Shown: positions 43,314 to 51,974, numbered from the stretch's first letter. The stretch: 64,000 nt of DNA from Allocatelliglobosispora scoriae (GCF_014204945.1 NZ_JACHMN010000002.1:1192503-1256502); one strand, 5' to 3'. Made by a program: numbers and translations. Notes: a model not told the origin generated them from the sequence alone.

Positions 43314-43745
43314 ATGCCATTCGAAGAGAAACGCGCGTGGATCATGGTGGTGGTCTCGATCGCCACCTACGCGGTCTACGTTGCCATCATTCTCGGGCGA
43401 GCGGGGGCGGACACTCCGCCGACCGAGGTGCCTTACGCCGCGACGCTGCTCTGGACCGTCGGCGCCTCGATCCTGGCAACGATCGTGCTGCACATCATCG
43501 CCGCGATCCTCGCCCCGCAGGACGCGGACAGGAAGGATCAGCGCGACCGCGAGATCCACCGCTTCGGCGAATACATCGGCCAGTGGTTTCTCGTCGCGGG
43601 CGGGGTCGGCGCGCTCGTCCTGGCGCTGCTGGAGTCCGACTACTTCTGGATCGCCAACACGATCTACCTCGGCTTCGTGCTCTCGTCCGTCCTGGGCTCC
43701 AGCGCCAAGATCTTCGCCTACCGCAGGGGTTTTCAGCCGTGGTGA
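43314..43745 (+). CDS. Four-helix membrane protein (DUF2178-like) paired with XRE regulator
   Basis: 143 aa with four hydrophobic segments (about 10-28, 42-66, 88-106, 112-131) and a charged cytoplasmic loop DADRKDQRDREIHRFGE. The outline and the partner gene match small DUF2178-type membrane proteins encoded beside a helix-turn-helix gene. The stop overlaps the regulator start by 3 nt within GTGA. Likely an accessory or target of that regulator; the signal is unknown. Confidence 0.82.
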   Translation: MPFEEKRAWIMVVVSIATYAVYVAIILGRAGADTPPTEVPYAATLLWTVGASILATIVLHIIAAILAPQDADRKDQRDREIHRFGEYIGQWFLVAGGVGALVLALLESDYFWIANTIYLGFVLSSVLGSSAKIFAYRRGFQPW

Positions 43746-43963
43746 AGCCGACCCGAGTCACCAACTCCATCCGCGCCCTGCGCTTCGCACACGGGGAGAT
43801 GACCCAGGCGGAGCTCGCGGACCGCATCGGCGTGACCCGCCAGACCGTCATCGCCATCGAGCAAGGGCGATATTCCCCGTCGCTGGAGATGGCGTTTCAG
43901 ATCGCCCGCGTGTTTCGCGTACCCCTCGACGACGTCTTCCAATACCCGGACGGCGACGCTTAA
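43742..43963 (+). CDS. XRE-family helix-turn-helix regulator (short)
   Basis: 73 aa, GTG start overlapping the upstream stop (GTG 43739 also possible). Almost the whole protein is the HTH: RALRFAHGEMTQAELADRIGVTRQTVIAIEQGRYSPSLEMAFQIARVF, then a short LDDVFQYPDGD tail. This is the compact YozG/Cro-like type that usually controls its own operon. The palindromes at 43268-43305 are the likely sites. Confidence 0.9.
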   Translation: MKPTRVTNSIRALRFAHGEMTQAELADRIGVTRQTVIAIEQGRYSPSLEMAFQIARVFRVPLDDVFQYPDGDA

Positions 43964-43987
43964 AATCGATTGTCGTTTATGCGTTAG

Positions 43988-44905
43988 ATGCGAGAGAGCG
44001 GGAACCGGATGACCGAGCAGAACGTCTCAGCGGGCATGACCAGACTACGAGGCGGGCTGATCGCCGTCGCCTGTTCCCTGATCCTGCTCTCCGCCGGATG
44101 CGCGCAAGGCAAGGCGGCCGACGACGCCGGTGACGGCGGGCCATCCCTGCTGGCCGACGCGGTCGCGCTCCGGGTCTCCTACACCGGCGGGTTCGTCGGA
44201 GCCGACGCCCTCGTCAGCCGCCTGCCGATGCTGACGATCTACGGTGACGGCCGCGTCATCACCGAGGGACCGCAGATCGCGATCTACCCCGGCCCCGCCC
44301 TGCCCAACATCCAGGTGCAGCGGATCTCGACCGTCGACGTGGAGACCCTCATCAACCGGGCGCTCGCCGCGGGCGTCGGCACGACCCTCGACTACGGCCA
44401 GCCGCCGATCGCCGACGCGCCGTCGACCCGGTTCACGGTGCACACCTCGGCCGGGGTCAAGACCGCCGAGGCCAACGCGCTGGGCGAGGCGACCACCGGC
44501 GCCGGTCTGACCGAGGCGCAGGTGGCGGCACGCAAGAAGCTCCAGGACCTGCTCGCGGCCCTGACCGACCTGCCGAAGACGCTCGGCGCCGACAAGGTGT
44601 CGAAGAGCGACCCCTACCAGCCCGTCACCCTCGCCGTGATCACCCGTGAGTGGGTCGCCGACAACGGCGTGCCCGGCGAGCAGAAGCCGATCGCGTGGCC
44701 GGGTGCCGCCCTGCCCGGCGAGTCGATGGGCCTGAACCTGGGCTGCGTCACCGCCACCGGCAAGGAGCTCGGCCGCGCCCTGGACGCCGCGAAGGGCGCC
44801 AACACGGTGACCCCGTGGACCTCCGGCGGCAAGAGCTGGACGCTCACCTTCCGGCCGCTGCTCCCCGACGAGACCGGCTGCGCCGACCTCCGGCGTACCA
44901 GCTAG
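43988..44905 (+). CDS. Putative lipoprotein, function unknown
   Basis: 305 aa from ATG 43988; ATGs at 44009 and 44036 are in frame and the last gives the most typical signal peptide. Lipobox LILLSAGC, so the mature protein should be anchored outside. The rest is one domain with LTIYGDGRVI and NIQVQRISTVDVETLINRALAAGV, a pattern seen in extracytoplasmic actinobacterial proteins of unknown role. Two late cysteines (LGCVTA, TGCADL) may pair. The gene ends 9 nt before a perfect palindrome. Confidence 0.78.
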   Translation: MRESGNRMTEQNVSAGMTRLRGGLIAVACSLILLSAGCAQGKAADDAGDGGPSLLADAVALRVSYTGGFVGADALVSRLPMLTIYGDGRVITEGPQIAIYPGPALPNIQVQRISTVDVETLINRALAAGVGTTLDYGQPPIADAPSTRFTVHTSAGVKTAEANALGEATTGAGLTEAQVAARKKLQDLLAALTDLPKTLGADKVSKSDPYQPVTLAVITREWVADNGVPGEQKPIAWPGAALPGESMGLNLGCVTATGKELGRALDAAKGANTVTPWTSGGKSWTLTFRPLLPDETGCADLRRTS

Positions 44906-44913
44906 AAAGCCCC

Positions 44914-44950
44914 AAGATCGGCGCAACTCTTCAAGAGTTGCGCCGATCTT
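44914..44950. terminator. Perfect 37-nt palindrome, family A, between convergent genes
   Basis: 18-nt arms (AAGATCGGCGCAACTCTT and its complement) around a single C, located between stops at 44905 (+) and 44963 (-). It is the most symmetrical copy of family A. The position and stem strength favour a bidirectional terminator. Confidence 0.8.
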
Positions 44951-44962
44951 CGTTTCGTTTCG

Positions 44963-46822
44963 CTATGGTGCGACGGGCAGGCGGAGCAGGCTGCGGGCCA
45001 GGTCTACGGTGATCACCGCACCCGTCGCCGATGTCGTGGTCCAGGAGCCGTCGGCGCCGCCGATCACCAGCGCGAGCCGGTGACCGGCCGGGATGACCTG
45101 GTCGGTGTCGTGCAGCCGCCACGTGATCGTCTGCCACACGTTCGCGGGCACCGGCGTCGGCGCGCTGAGCGAGTCACGGTGCGCCGCGTCCAGCCAGCCC
45201 CGGGTCAGCCCCGACGTACCCGTGCTCACCGTGACCTTCTGCGTCTCCTTGTAGCAGGCGTCGTCGGCGGCGGTCGAGTCACCCCAGCAGGTCTGATTGG
45301 CGAGCGTGGCGATGCCGCTGCCCGAGCTCTCCCAGTTGACCCTGGTCAGCGTGCCATAATCGACGAGCCGTGCCGTCAGCGCGGTCGTCGGCTTGGTGAC
45401 CTTCACCATCAGCGTGATCGTCGAGCCGCCCGCGATGTGCAGCGGCGCGGTGAGCGGGCCGGTCTGGAAGACCTTGCGGCCGTTGACGGCGTTGGCCGGG
45501 TTGGCGACCGCGCTCGCCTCGCTGAGCTTCACGTCCGTGATGTTGACCGTGCCCGCGACCGGCGCGGAGAGCGTCAGCTCCCCCGTCGTCCCGTTGCCGG
45601 GGCGCAGGTTGAAGACCGACTCGGTGGTCCCGGCGGGCGGCCAGACCGAGCTCTCGGCCCAGACGTCGGCACCACGCTCCACAGTGGCCTGCGGCTCGTT
45701 CATGATCCCGGTGTCGAGGCCGTAGAGCCACTGGTCGAACCAGCGGTGCAGGGTGTCGACCCAGACGCTGCGGCGGAAGTCGAAGGGGTCGACGTGCCCC
45801 TCCTGCGACAACCACAGCTTGCGGGGCACGTCGTGCGCAACGAGCTGCTGCCACCACAGGCCGAAGTTCGACGGCTTGACGTTCAGATCATTCATCCCGT
45901 GTACGGCGAGGACGCTCGCCTGCACACTCGCGGCACTCGCCACATAGTCCCGTTCGGCCCAGAACGGTGTGTAGGAGATGGCACTGCTCGCCCCGCCGGC
46001 GGCGAGCTTGTTGATCGTGGCGGTGCAGGTACCGGCGGGGCGGGCCGTGACGAGGCTGTGCAGGGACGACATCGAGCTCACCCCGGAGACCTCCGCGCCG
46101 TTGAGCCGCTCGTAGTCGTACCAGCTGGTGACGGCCGAGATGGGCACGATCGTGGCGAGCCCGGTGACACCGGTCGCCGCGACACCGGTGGCGATCGCAC
46201 CGTCCCACGACTTGCCGATCATCCCGGCCCGGCCGGCGAACCAGGTCGCGAAGACCTGGGTGCCGTCGGCACGGAAGGCGCTGGCGGTGCCGTTGAGCCA
46301 CTGCACGACCGCCTTGGCGCCGAGGACCTCGGCTACGCCGCCCGCGTCGGCACAGCCGGTGGAGCGGGCCGTTCCGGCGAGATCGACCGCGAGGAAGGCG
46401 TACCCCCGGGGCACGAAGTAGTTGTCGTAGTAGAGCGGGACCTTCGCGACCGGGCTGGCGGGGTCGTTGGGGTTGGCGTAGGTCTTCTTCTCGTTCTCGT
46501 TGCCCCGCCCGCAACACCTGTAGTACGGCGACGCGTCGATGATCGCGGGTACGCGCAGCGTCGGCTGGGTGGGATCGTTCGGCCGGACGATGTCGACGGC
46601 GATGCGGTCGAAGCCCCCGACGTTGTCGCTGTCGACCGGGCTCTGCACCCAGACGACCTCGCGGATCGCGGTGGCGTAGGAGTAGACGGGCACCGTCTCG
46701 GTGGCGAGCAGGTGCGGCGGGCGGGCGGCATCGGTCACGGCACCGGCGTCGGCGGGGGCGGCGATGGCCGACCCGCCCAGCGCCATGGCTACCACGGTGA
46801 GGCAGCGGATTACGCGCTTCAT
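44963..46822 (-). CDS. Secreted Xaa-Pro dipeptidyl-peptidase family (S15/CocE-like) hydrolase
   Basis: 619 aa from ATG 46822 (GGGAG 8 nt upstream). Signal peptide 1-26 (GSAIAAPADAG). The alpha/beta-hydrolase domain has VPAIIDASPYYRC, YAFLAVDLAGTARSTG, nucleophile GMIGKSWDGAIA, Asp in HGMNDLNVKP and His in EGHVDPF. A C-terminal jelly-roll (about 410-615, starting NLRPGNGTTGELTLSAP) completes the PepX/CocE layout. It should cleave X-Pro dipeptides or esters outside the cell. Same size as known secreted actinomycete members. Confidence 0.92.
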   Translation of the reverse strand: MKRVIRCLTVVAMALGGSAIAAPADAGAVTDAARPPHLLATETVPVYSYATAIREVVWVQSPVDSDNVGGFDRIAVDIVRPNDPTQPTLRVPAIIDASPYYRCCGRGNENEKKTYANPNDPASPVAKVPLYYDNYFVPRGYAFLAVDLAGTARSTGCADAGGVAEVLGAKAVVQWLNGTASAFRADGTQVFATWFAGRAGMIGKSWDGAIATGVAATGVTGLATIVPISAVTSWYDYERLNGAEVSGVSSMSSLHSLVTARPAGTCTATINKLAAGGASSAISYTPFWAERDYVASAASVQASVLAVHGMNDLNVKPSNFGLWWQQLVAHDVPRKLWLSQEGHVDPFDFRRSVWVDTLHRWFDQWLYGLDTGIMNEPQATVERGADVWAESSVWPPAGTTESVFNLRPGNGTTGELTLSAPVAGTVNITDVKLSEASAVANPANAVNGRKVFQTGPLTAPLHIAGGSTITLMVKVTKPTTALTARLVDYGTLTRVNWESSGSGIATLANQTCWGDSTAADDACYKETQKVTVSTGTSGLTRGWLDAAHRDSLSAPTPVPANVWQTITWRLHDTDQVIPAGHRLALVIGGADGSWTTTSATGAVITVDLARSLLRLPVAP

Positions 46823-47012
46823 GGGGGTTCTCCCAGCTAGGTCGATAAAGTCCATCGACACATCGGCATTGATTGCGCATCATATGCCCGCTCGGACCCG
46901 TCGGATCCACGACGATCTGTATCCGGTCCCCGACGTATCAGCCGGGGGTGCTCGCGCTTCCTATCCCTGTCACGGCATTCGCCGACCACGACGCCCAGGG
47001 AGGGGACGCACC

Positions 47013-48416
47013 ATGAGGTTCTGGCTCAGCACGGTTCGCGACGGCGGCCAAAAGCTGTTCAACGCGACGAGGTACCAGGTCCCGACGACGAACGTCGGCA
47101 TCAACCTCCACTCGCTCTACCGCCTCGCGAACCACGACTTCACGCTGCTGACCGACAAGGAGTTCCTCGAGACGCGGTGCACATCGCCGATCTGGGCGCT
47201 GGAGACGGCCGGCAGCGAGGTGGTCGAGATCGAGTCGGTCGACCTCGTCAAGGATCTGCGCCAGCGCGTCAAGGAGCTCAAGGCGGCCAAGACGTCGGTC
47301 CGGACCAGGGCCTCATGGACCAAGAAGAAGCACCAGTACGAGACGGCGGTCTTCCTCGGCCTGCTCGACGAGGAGATGCTCTCCCACTTCACCGACCCCG
47401 ACGACTTCACCCACGCCATCGAGCTGGGCAGCTGCTTCGCCGGCCGGGCCAGCGGCAAGATCAGCGACGAGTACGCCGACGCGCCGCTGCTCCACTACAC
47501 GGGCCTCGACCTGCAGGATGTCATGCTGCACCCCTCGCTCATGGGTGTGCCCTTCGACGATGTGGACACCTATCGGTCGAAGCTCGTGCTGAAGGAGAAG
47601 AACCCGGGCCGGCTCGCCCTCGGCACCTCGATCATCTCCCGGTCCCTCTTCCGCTCCGGCATCCAGGACGGCGTCTTCTTCCAGCAGTACCTCGCCAGCA
47701 CCGTCGGCCCCGAGCACAACCTCGACGGCTACGCCCTGCACACGCTCTACGTCGACCTCGCCACCGGCGAGCTCTTCTTCTTCGCCGAGGGCATCGGCAA
47801 GCACGTCATCGGCATGGTCGACGGCATCAACAACCCGCTGGCGCCCTTCGTCTTCTCCGTCATGGGCCGCACCTACTACGCCTACCTCAAGCTCAACTCC
47901 GAGCGCCGCAAGGGCAAGCAGGTGCCGATCGACATCGTCCGGGGCGGTCCGGACCAGCGCCGCGTGCTCGAGGACTACATCCGCGAGAGCTTCCCCACCA
48001 TCGCGCAGCACCGGCAGCTCACCAGCACCCTGGACTCGCTCGGCCGTCCGCTGCAGGCCATCAAGCACCTGCTCGGCACCAACGTCTGGCAGTCGCCGCC
48101 GGAGGAGCCCGCCAGCAGCGGCACCACCGGTCCGAAGCTGCTCACCGACGAGGCCACCGACATCAGCGGCAAGGTCGCGGTCAAGGGCAAGAAGACCGGC
48201 GGCGGCAGCGGCGGCTCCGGCCGCGGCTCGGGCGGCAGCTTCGGCGCCTGGCCGTTCCTGCTCCCGGTCCTGCTGCTCGCCTACTGGTACGCCGGTAGCG
48301 ACACCGAGAACGAGGAGCTGGACGAGAACGGCGACTTCAACCAGATCTTCACCACCCTCGACGCCGACCTCAAGCCGATGCCCCGCACCACACTGACCAT
48401 CACCGAGGAGGAGTAA
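47013..48416 (+). CDS. Unknown 467-aa protein with C-terminal membrane anchor
   Basis: ATG 47013 with GGGAGGGG 7 nt upstream. No signal peptide; starts MRFWLSTVRDGGQKLFNATRY. The large N-terminal domain (1-370) is mixed alpha/beta (DEEMLSHFTDPDDFTHAIEL, VDLATGELFFFAEGIGKHVIGMVDGIN). A Gly/Ser linker (about 390-415) follows, one transmembrane helix (FGAWPFLLPVLLLAYWYAG) and an acidic tail of about 40 residues ending TITEEE. So it is a tail-anchored-like protein with its main domain probably cytoplasmic. No family recognised; transcribed alone. Confidence 0.8.
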   Translation: MRFWLSTVRDGGQKLFNATRYQVPTTNVGINLHSLYRLANHDFTLLTDKEFLETRCTSPIWALETAGSEVVEIESVDLVKDLRQRVKELKAAKTSVRTRASWTKKKHQYETAVFLGLLDEEMLSHFTDPDDFTHAIELGSCFAGRASGKISDEYADAPLLHYTGLDLQDVMLHPSLMGVPFDDVDTYRSKLVLKEKNPGRLALGTSIISRSLFRSGIQDGVFFQQYLASTVGPEHNLDGYALHTLYVDLATGELFFFAEGIGKHVIGMVDGINNPLAPFVFSVMGRTYYAYLKLNSERRKGKQVPIDIVRGGPDQRRVLEDYIRESFPTIAQHRQLTSTLDSLGRPLQAIKHLLGTNVWQSPPEEPASSGTTGPKLLTDEATDISGKVAVKGKKTGGGSGGSGRGSGGSFGAWPFLLPVLLLAYWYAGSDTENEELDENGDFNQIFTTLDADLKPMPRTTLTITEEE

Positions 48417-48424
48417 TTCCTCCC

Positions 48425-48462
48425 GGGCTGCGCCGGTCGCCCCCCGTCGGCCGGCGCAGCCC
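48425..48462 (+). terminator. Terminator
   Basis: GGGCTGCGCCGG (48425-48436) pairs perfectly with 48451-48462; loop 14 nt; 8 nt after the stop of the 467-aa protein gene. Confidence 0.75.
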
Positions 48463-48502
48463 TCATGTGTGGGAGCGCATCCACTCGGGTAGACATGGGG
48501 GC

Positions 48503-49210
48503 ATGAAGGCATGCGTACCCGCGATAGGTTTGGCATTTGTCCTGCTCGCAGCGGGATGCAGCGACCACCGCGACACCACCGACCCGCGTGACCCCGACCG
48601 GGTCCACGTCGCCGCCGCGCAGCGCGGCGACCGCGACGCGGCGAAGCTGACGCTCGTGAGCGGCGCGACGACCGTCACGGCCCGCGCGGAGGATCTGGGC
48701 GACGATCTCTACCGGATCAGTACGCCGGACAACTCCCAGCTCACCCCGGATGTCGTCGAGTCCGGCGACCGTTACGAGGTGCACCTCACCAGCACCGGCA
48801 ACAGTGGACCGGCCGCCGTGGAGATCCTGCTCAACCGCGATGTCCGCTGGGATCTGCGCTTCGCCGGTGGCGCCACCGAGACGCTCGTCGACATGGGCGC
48901 CGGGCATCTGTCCGCAGTGGACTTCTCGGCCGGCTCCAGCCGGATCGAGACGATCCTGCCCAAGCCCGACGGCGCCGTGACGGTGCGGATGGCCGGTGGC
49001 GCGTCGGAGTTCCTGGTCAAGGCACCGCAGGGCATTCCGGTGCGGGTGACCGCCGGCGGCGGTGCCGGGAGCGTGACGGTCGACGGGGTCCGGCGATCGG
49101 GCGTCGCCGGCGGAACGGTCATCGCACCGGCCGGATGGCCCGAGTCCGACCCGCGCTACGACGTGGACGCGGTGGCCGGTGTCTCCTCCCTCACGGTGAG
49201 CCGCACCTGA
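48503..49210 (+). CDS. Putative lipoprotein with beta-helix-like domain
   Basis: 235 aa from ATG 48503; TAGACA lies 8 nt upstream (leaderless-type). Lipobox VLLAAGC. The mature part has repeated short strands (VEILLNRDVRWDLRFAGGATETLVDMGAG, AVTVRMAGGASEFLVKAPQG, VRVTAGGGAGSVTVDG), the pattern of a DUF2154/DUF4097-type adhesin-like beta-solenoid. Extracytoplasmic; function unknown. Ends at a bidirectional hairpin. Confidence 0.78.
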   Translation: MKACVPAIGLAFVLLAAGCSDHRDTTDPRDPDRVHVAAAQRGDRDAAKLTLVSGATTVTARAEDLGDDLYRISTPDNSQLTPDVVESGDRYEVHLTSTGNSGPAAVEILLNRDVRWDLRFAGGATETLVDMGAGHLSAVDFSAGSSRIETILPKPDGAVTVRMAGGASEFLVKAPQGIPVRVTAGGGAGSVTVDGVRRSGVAGGTVIAPAGWPESDPRYDVDAVAGVSSLTVSRT

Positions 49211-49213
49211 GAT

Positions 49214-49245
49214 CTTGAGCGGCTTCCGTCGTCAACCCGCTCAAG
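49214..49245. terminator. Bidirectional hairpin between convergent genes
   Basis: CTTGAGCGG (49214-49222) with CCGCTCAAG (49237-49245), loop 14 nt, between stops at 49210 (+) and 49258 (-). Confidence 0.65.
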
Positions 49246-49257
49246 GTCCCGGCGTGG

Positions 49258-50226
49258 TCAGTAGCCGACGAGGCGGTGCAGGCGGGTGAACGACTCGGCG
49301 AACCCCAGCGCGGGCCACGCCCTCGACGAGAGCAGGTTGGTCACCCGCCAGTCGGTGACATAGCTGCTGAACCCGGACTCCGCCGACCACAGGCCCACCG
49401 CCTCCCCCAGCGCCCGTCCCACGCCCAAGCCGCGTGCCTGCGGAAAGACCGCCGCAAACCCGAGGAAGCCGGCGTTGTCGGGCCGGGCGAGCGTGGTGTG
49501 CGCGCCCGACTTCGCCAGCGAGCAGCCGATCGCCGACCCGACCACCCGGCCCTCGTGCTCGGCGACGAAGGTCGCGAAGTCGGTGTCGTCGAAATCGTCC
49601 TCCCAGCTCTTCAGCGTCTCGGCCAGCTCCGGCACCCGGGCCGCCGAGAAGGTCGGCACGAGCGACTGGTGCTGCGCCAGGACGAGGTCGAGCTCGGCGA
49701 GGAGCGGGATGTCCGCGCGCTCCGCCCTGCGGATCACGACGCGGGGTGCCCTGACCTCGTCGGGAGTCGGCAGGGCGCGCAGGCCGTGGCAGTGCTGGTG
49801 GCCGAAGCCGAGCCGGAACCAGGACCGGACCAGCTCGGTGTCGCTCGCCGGGGCCAGCACGTAATGCGCGGTGCGCCCCTCGGCCACCCAGCGCTCGGCG
49901 GCGAACGCGTAGAGGTCGCGGATGTCCTCGGCGTAGGTGACCGCCTGACCGGCCGCCTCGACCCACACGTTGGGGCCCCAGGACGGGGCGGCTTTGGGGG
50001 CACCGAGGAGGAACCCGACGACGTCGGTCCCCCGGACGGCGAGCGCGCCGGAGGCGTCCGGCTGGGCCAGCGCCTCGGCGAGCACGGTGGCGGTGGCGTC
50101 GGGTTCGGCGTACACCGGGGATAGTAAGGGCTGGTCACGGCGGTGCGCGCGGTGGCGGCGGGCCAGCAGGATCGCGGCGTCGGGGATGTCGGCGGCGGTG
50201 AGCGACCGCACCTGCAGGCGAGACAT
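49258..50226 (-). CDS. Tandem GNAT-domain N-acetyltransferase
   Basis: 322 aa with two GNAT halves: 1-150 (LQVRSLTAADIPDAAILLARRH) and 165-322 (VVIRRAERADIPLLAELD). Only the second keeps a recognisable acetyl-CoA loop (FPQARGLGVGRALGEAV); the first lacks it and is probably structural. TAGGGT 6 nt before the ATG and no Shine-Dalgarno suggest a leaderless mRNA. Cytoplasmic; substrate unknown. The next gene on this strand starts about 460 nt upstream. Confidence 0.87.
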   Translation of the reverse strand: MSRLQVRSLTAADIPDAAILLARRHRAHRRDQPLLSPVYAEPDATATVLAEALAQPDASGALAVRGTDVVGFLLGAPKAAPSWGPNVWVEAAGQAVTYAEDIRDLYAFAAERWVAEGRTAHYVLAPASDTELVRSWFRLGFGHQHCHGLRALPTPDEVRAPRVVIRRAERADIPLLAELDLVLAQHQSLVPTFSAARVPELAETLKSWEDDFDDTDFATFVAEHEGRVVGSAIGCSLAKSGAHTTLARPDNAGFLGFAAVFPQARGLGVGRALGEAVGLWSAESGFSSYVTDWRVTNLLSSRAWPALGFAESFTRLHRLVGY

Positions 50227-50235
50227 ACCGCCACC

Positions 50236-50688
50236 CTAGGCAGCGCGCGCACTGTCAGGCATCTCGATTTCCGCGACGGTCAGGCCCGGGCGCTCGTCGT
50301 CCCAGGCCATCGAACTGATGCGCCAGCCGAGCGGGGTCAGTACGCACTGAGTGGAGATCATCCCGGCGCCCGCGAACGGCACACCGTCGAGGACCCCGCG
50401 CTTGGCGTAGGCGCTGAACCGGTGCGCGACCTGCCCGAAGACCTCGGTCCTGGCGGCCGTCTCGACCTCCTCGAACTCGGTCAGCGCGCCCGAGTCGACC
50501 GTCGCCTGTCGGGGTTCGATGAACTGCGCGACCGTGGTGACCTCTGGTGCGGGGCCGCTGTTGCGGATCAGCAGTCCTTCGGGGAGGAAGAGGTCGTGGA
50601 TCCGGCCATAGCCGGGTCGCTCGCCACGGCGGAAGGAGACGGCGGCGAGAAACGCACCGAGCAGTTCTGCGAGTTCGTCATGCACCAC
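50236..50688 (-). CDS. SnoaL/DUF4440-like (NTF2-fold) small protein
   Basis: 150 aa from GTG 50688 (GTG 50685 also possible). TACACA is 8 nt upstream, so probably leaderless. The NTF2-like outline: a long first helix (HDELAELLGAFLAAVSF), then HDLFLPEGLLIRNSG, TEFEEVETAARTEVFGQVAHRFSAYAKRG, and strands ending CVLTPLGWRISSMAWDDE. Family members are small enzymes or binding proteins; none can be assigned. The frame is open upstream into the tRNA-like gene, which is not coding. Confidence 0.75.
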   Translation of the reverse strand: MVHDELAELLGAFLAAVSFRRGERPGYGRIHDLFLPEGLLIRNSGPAPEVTTVAQFIEPRQATVDSGALTEFEEVETAARTEVFGQVAHRFSAYAKRGVLDGVPFAGAGMISTQCVLTPLGWRISSMAWDDERPGLTVAEIEMPDSARAA

Positions 50689-50791
50689 GGCCCATGTGTA
50701 CCGGAGATCCCCGGCCTGGCGCCACGCAATTCGCGCCGATGCGATCAGCCCGAGCCGTTTCCGGTTCGGGCTGATGCGCATGGAGATCACC

Positions 50792-50875
50792 TGGTGGAGA
50801 CGCGAGGACTTGAACCCCCATCTTCCGCTCAGCACGAGTGCTGCGCGGCTGCTCTACCAATTGAGCTACGTCCCC
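50792..50875 (-). tRNA. tRNA-like gene with enlarged anticodon arm (identity unassigned)
   Basis: Acceptor strand GGGGACG pairs with CGTCTCC, followed by A and an encoded CCA. D-arm GCTC-AATTGGTA-GAGC and T-loop TTCAAGT are normal. The T-stem GGGGG/CCTCG has one mismatch. The anticodon arm is abnormal: CCGC/GCGG encloses GCAGCACTCGTGCTGA, where CAGCA/TGCTG pair around a CTCG loop, about 7 nt more than a standard arm. No 7-nt anticodon loop with U33 can be drawn, so no amino acid is given. May be a degenerate or specialised tRNA. Confidence 0.55.
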
Positions 50876-50939
50876 CTTGGCTTGCTAACACCATCCTGGG
50901 GGAACGCTGCCCATCACCGCAGCCGAACGGCGAAATCAG

Positions 50940-51974
50940 CTAGAGCATCGACAGGTGCACGTGATTCGTGTGCGTCCCCGCGGGCCCGCCCTTGCCGCTG
51001 TAGGCGCGCCACCCGAGCCCGGGCATCCAGATCCGCCTGTACCAGATCACATACATCACGCCCAGCCGACTGGCGTTCTTGATGTAGAACGACGCCAGCT
51101 TGTCCCCGTAGAGCCGATCGGCCCCGGTGGCGTCCTTGTTCTCGAAGCCGTTCGTCGCCGCCGCCCAGTCGCAGGCGCGGCCCTTCGGGTGCTCCCCGGA
51201 TCCGCTCGGTCGGTAGCAGGAGACGTAGTGCGTGAACATCTTCTTGCCCGACGAGTCGACCGCGGCCTTGGTCTGGTTGTATGCCCACGCGGTCCGCGGC
51301 GTGATGCAGTGCGACGTCGTCGGGTCGTTGACCGTGCAGCTCTCCTTGGGCCAGCTGCCGTCGGAGTTGCGCGGGGCCGGCTTCGCGGCGGGCGACTTGG
51401 GGTCGATCAGGCCGTAGACCCTGGTCCCGCCGGTCTTGCCCAGCGCCAGCTCGGCCGCCTTCTTCCGCTTGGACATCTCGGCGACCTGCGCGGCCTGGGT
51501 CTTCACCTCGGCGTCGATCGCCGACTTGGAGCCGGCGATGTCGGCCTGGACCCGCATGAGGCTGGCGAGGGTGCCGTTCTCCCGCTGGGCCATCGTCTCG
51601 ATCAGCATGGCGCGGTTGAGGAAGTCGTCGGGCGAGCCTGCGGCGAGCATCGCCCCGAGGGTGCCGAGTCGACCGTTCTGGTAGGCGATGGTGGCGACTT
51701 CGGCGATCTCGGCGCGCAACGGCCCGAGTTCCTTCTCCACCTCGGCGAGCCTGGCCGTGATCTCCTTCTGCTTCTTCTGCGAGCTCTCCAGCGCCGCTTC
51801 GGCCTCGAGGTATCCGCGAGCGGCGGACTCGAGGTTCTTCGTGAGCACCGGCGAGTGACCCTCGTCGTCGGGTTCGGCGCTCGCCGGATCGGGGAGCGCG
51901 ACCGCCAGGTAGAGGGCAGCGAGAATAGCGGTGGCTAAGGTCAACCAGCGCCGCGAGAGTGGCGACAGCGTCAC
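50940..51974 (-). CDS. Secreted coiled-coil protein with C-terminal peptidase-like domain
   Basis: 344 aa from GTG 51974 with GGAAGGA 9 nt upstream. Signal peptide 1-33 (LAVALPDPASA). A long coiled coil (about 45-180: ESSQKKQKEITARLAEVEKE) of the kind found before NlpC/P60 domains. The C-terminal domain (about 215-344) has CYRPSGSGEHPKGRACDWAA and ends GTHTNHVHLS. The pattern H-x6-D then HVH is that of D-Ala-D-Ala carboxypeptidase or ARB_07466-like domains. Likely a cell-envelope remodelling protein. Confidence 0.88.
   Translation of the reverse strand: MTLSPLSRRWLTLATAILAALYLAVALPDPASAEPDDEGHSPVLTKNLESAARGYLEAEAALESSQKKQKEITARLAEVEKELGPLRAEIAEVATIAYQNGRLGTLGAMLAAGSPDDFLNRAMLIETMAQRENGTLASLMRVQADIAGSKSAIDAEVKTQAAQVAEMSKRKKAAELALGKTGGTRVYGLIDPKSPAAKPAPRNSDGSWPKESCTVNDPTTSHCITPRTAWAYNQTKAAVDSSGKKMFTHYVSCYRPSGSGEHPKGRACDWAAATNGFENKDATGADRLYGDKLASFYIKNASRLGVMYVIWYRRIWMPGLGWRAYSGKGGPAGTHTNHVHLSML

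Noticed and set aside
50792-50875. Coding extension of the SnoaL-like gene through the tRNA-like region
   Set aside because: The frame is open, but the DNA folds as a tRNA-like structure and a leaderless start at 50688 is better supported.
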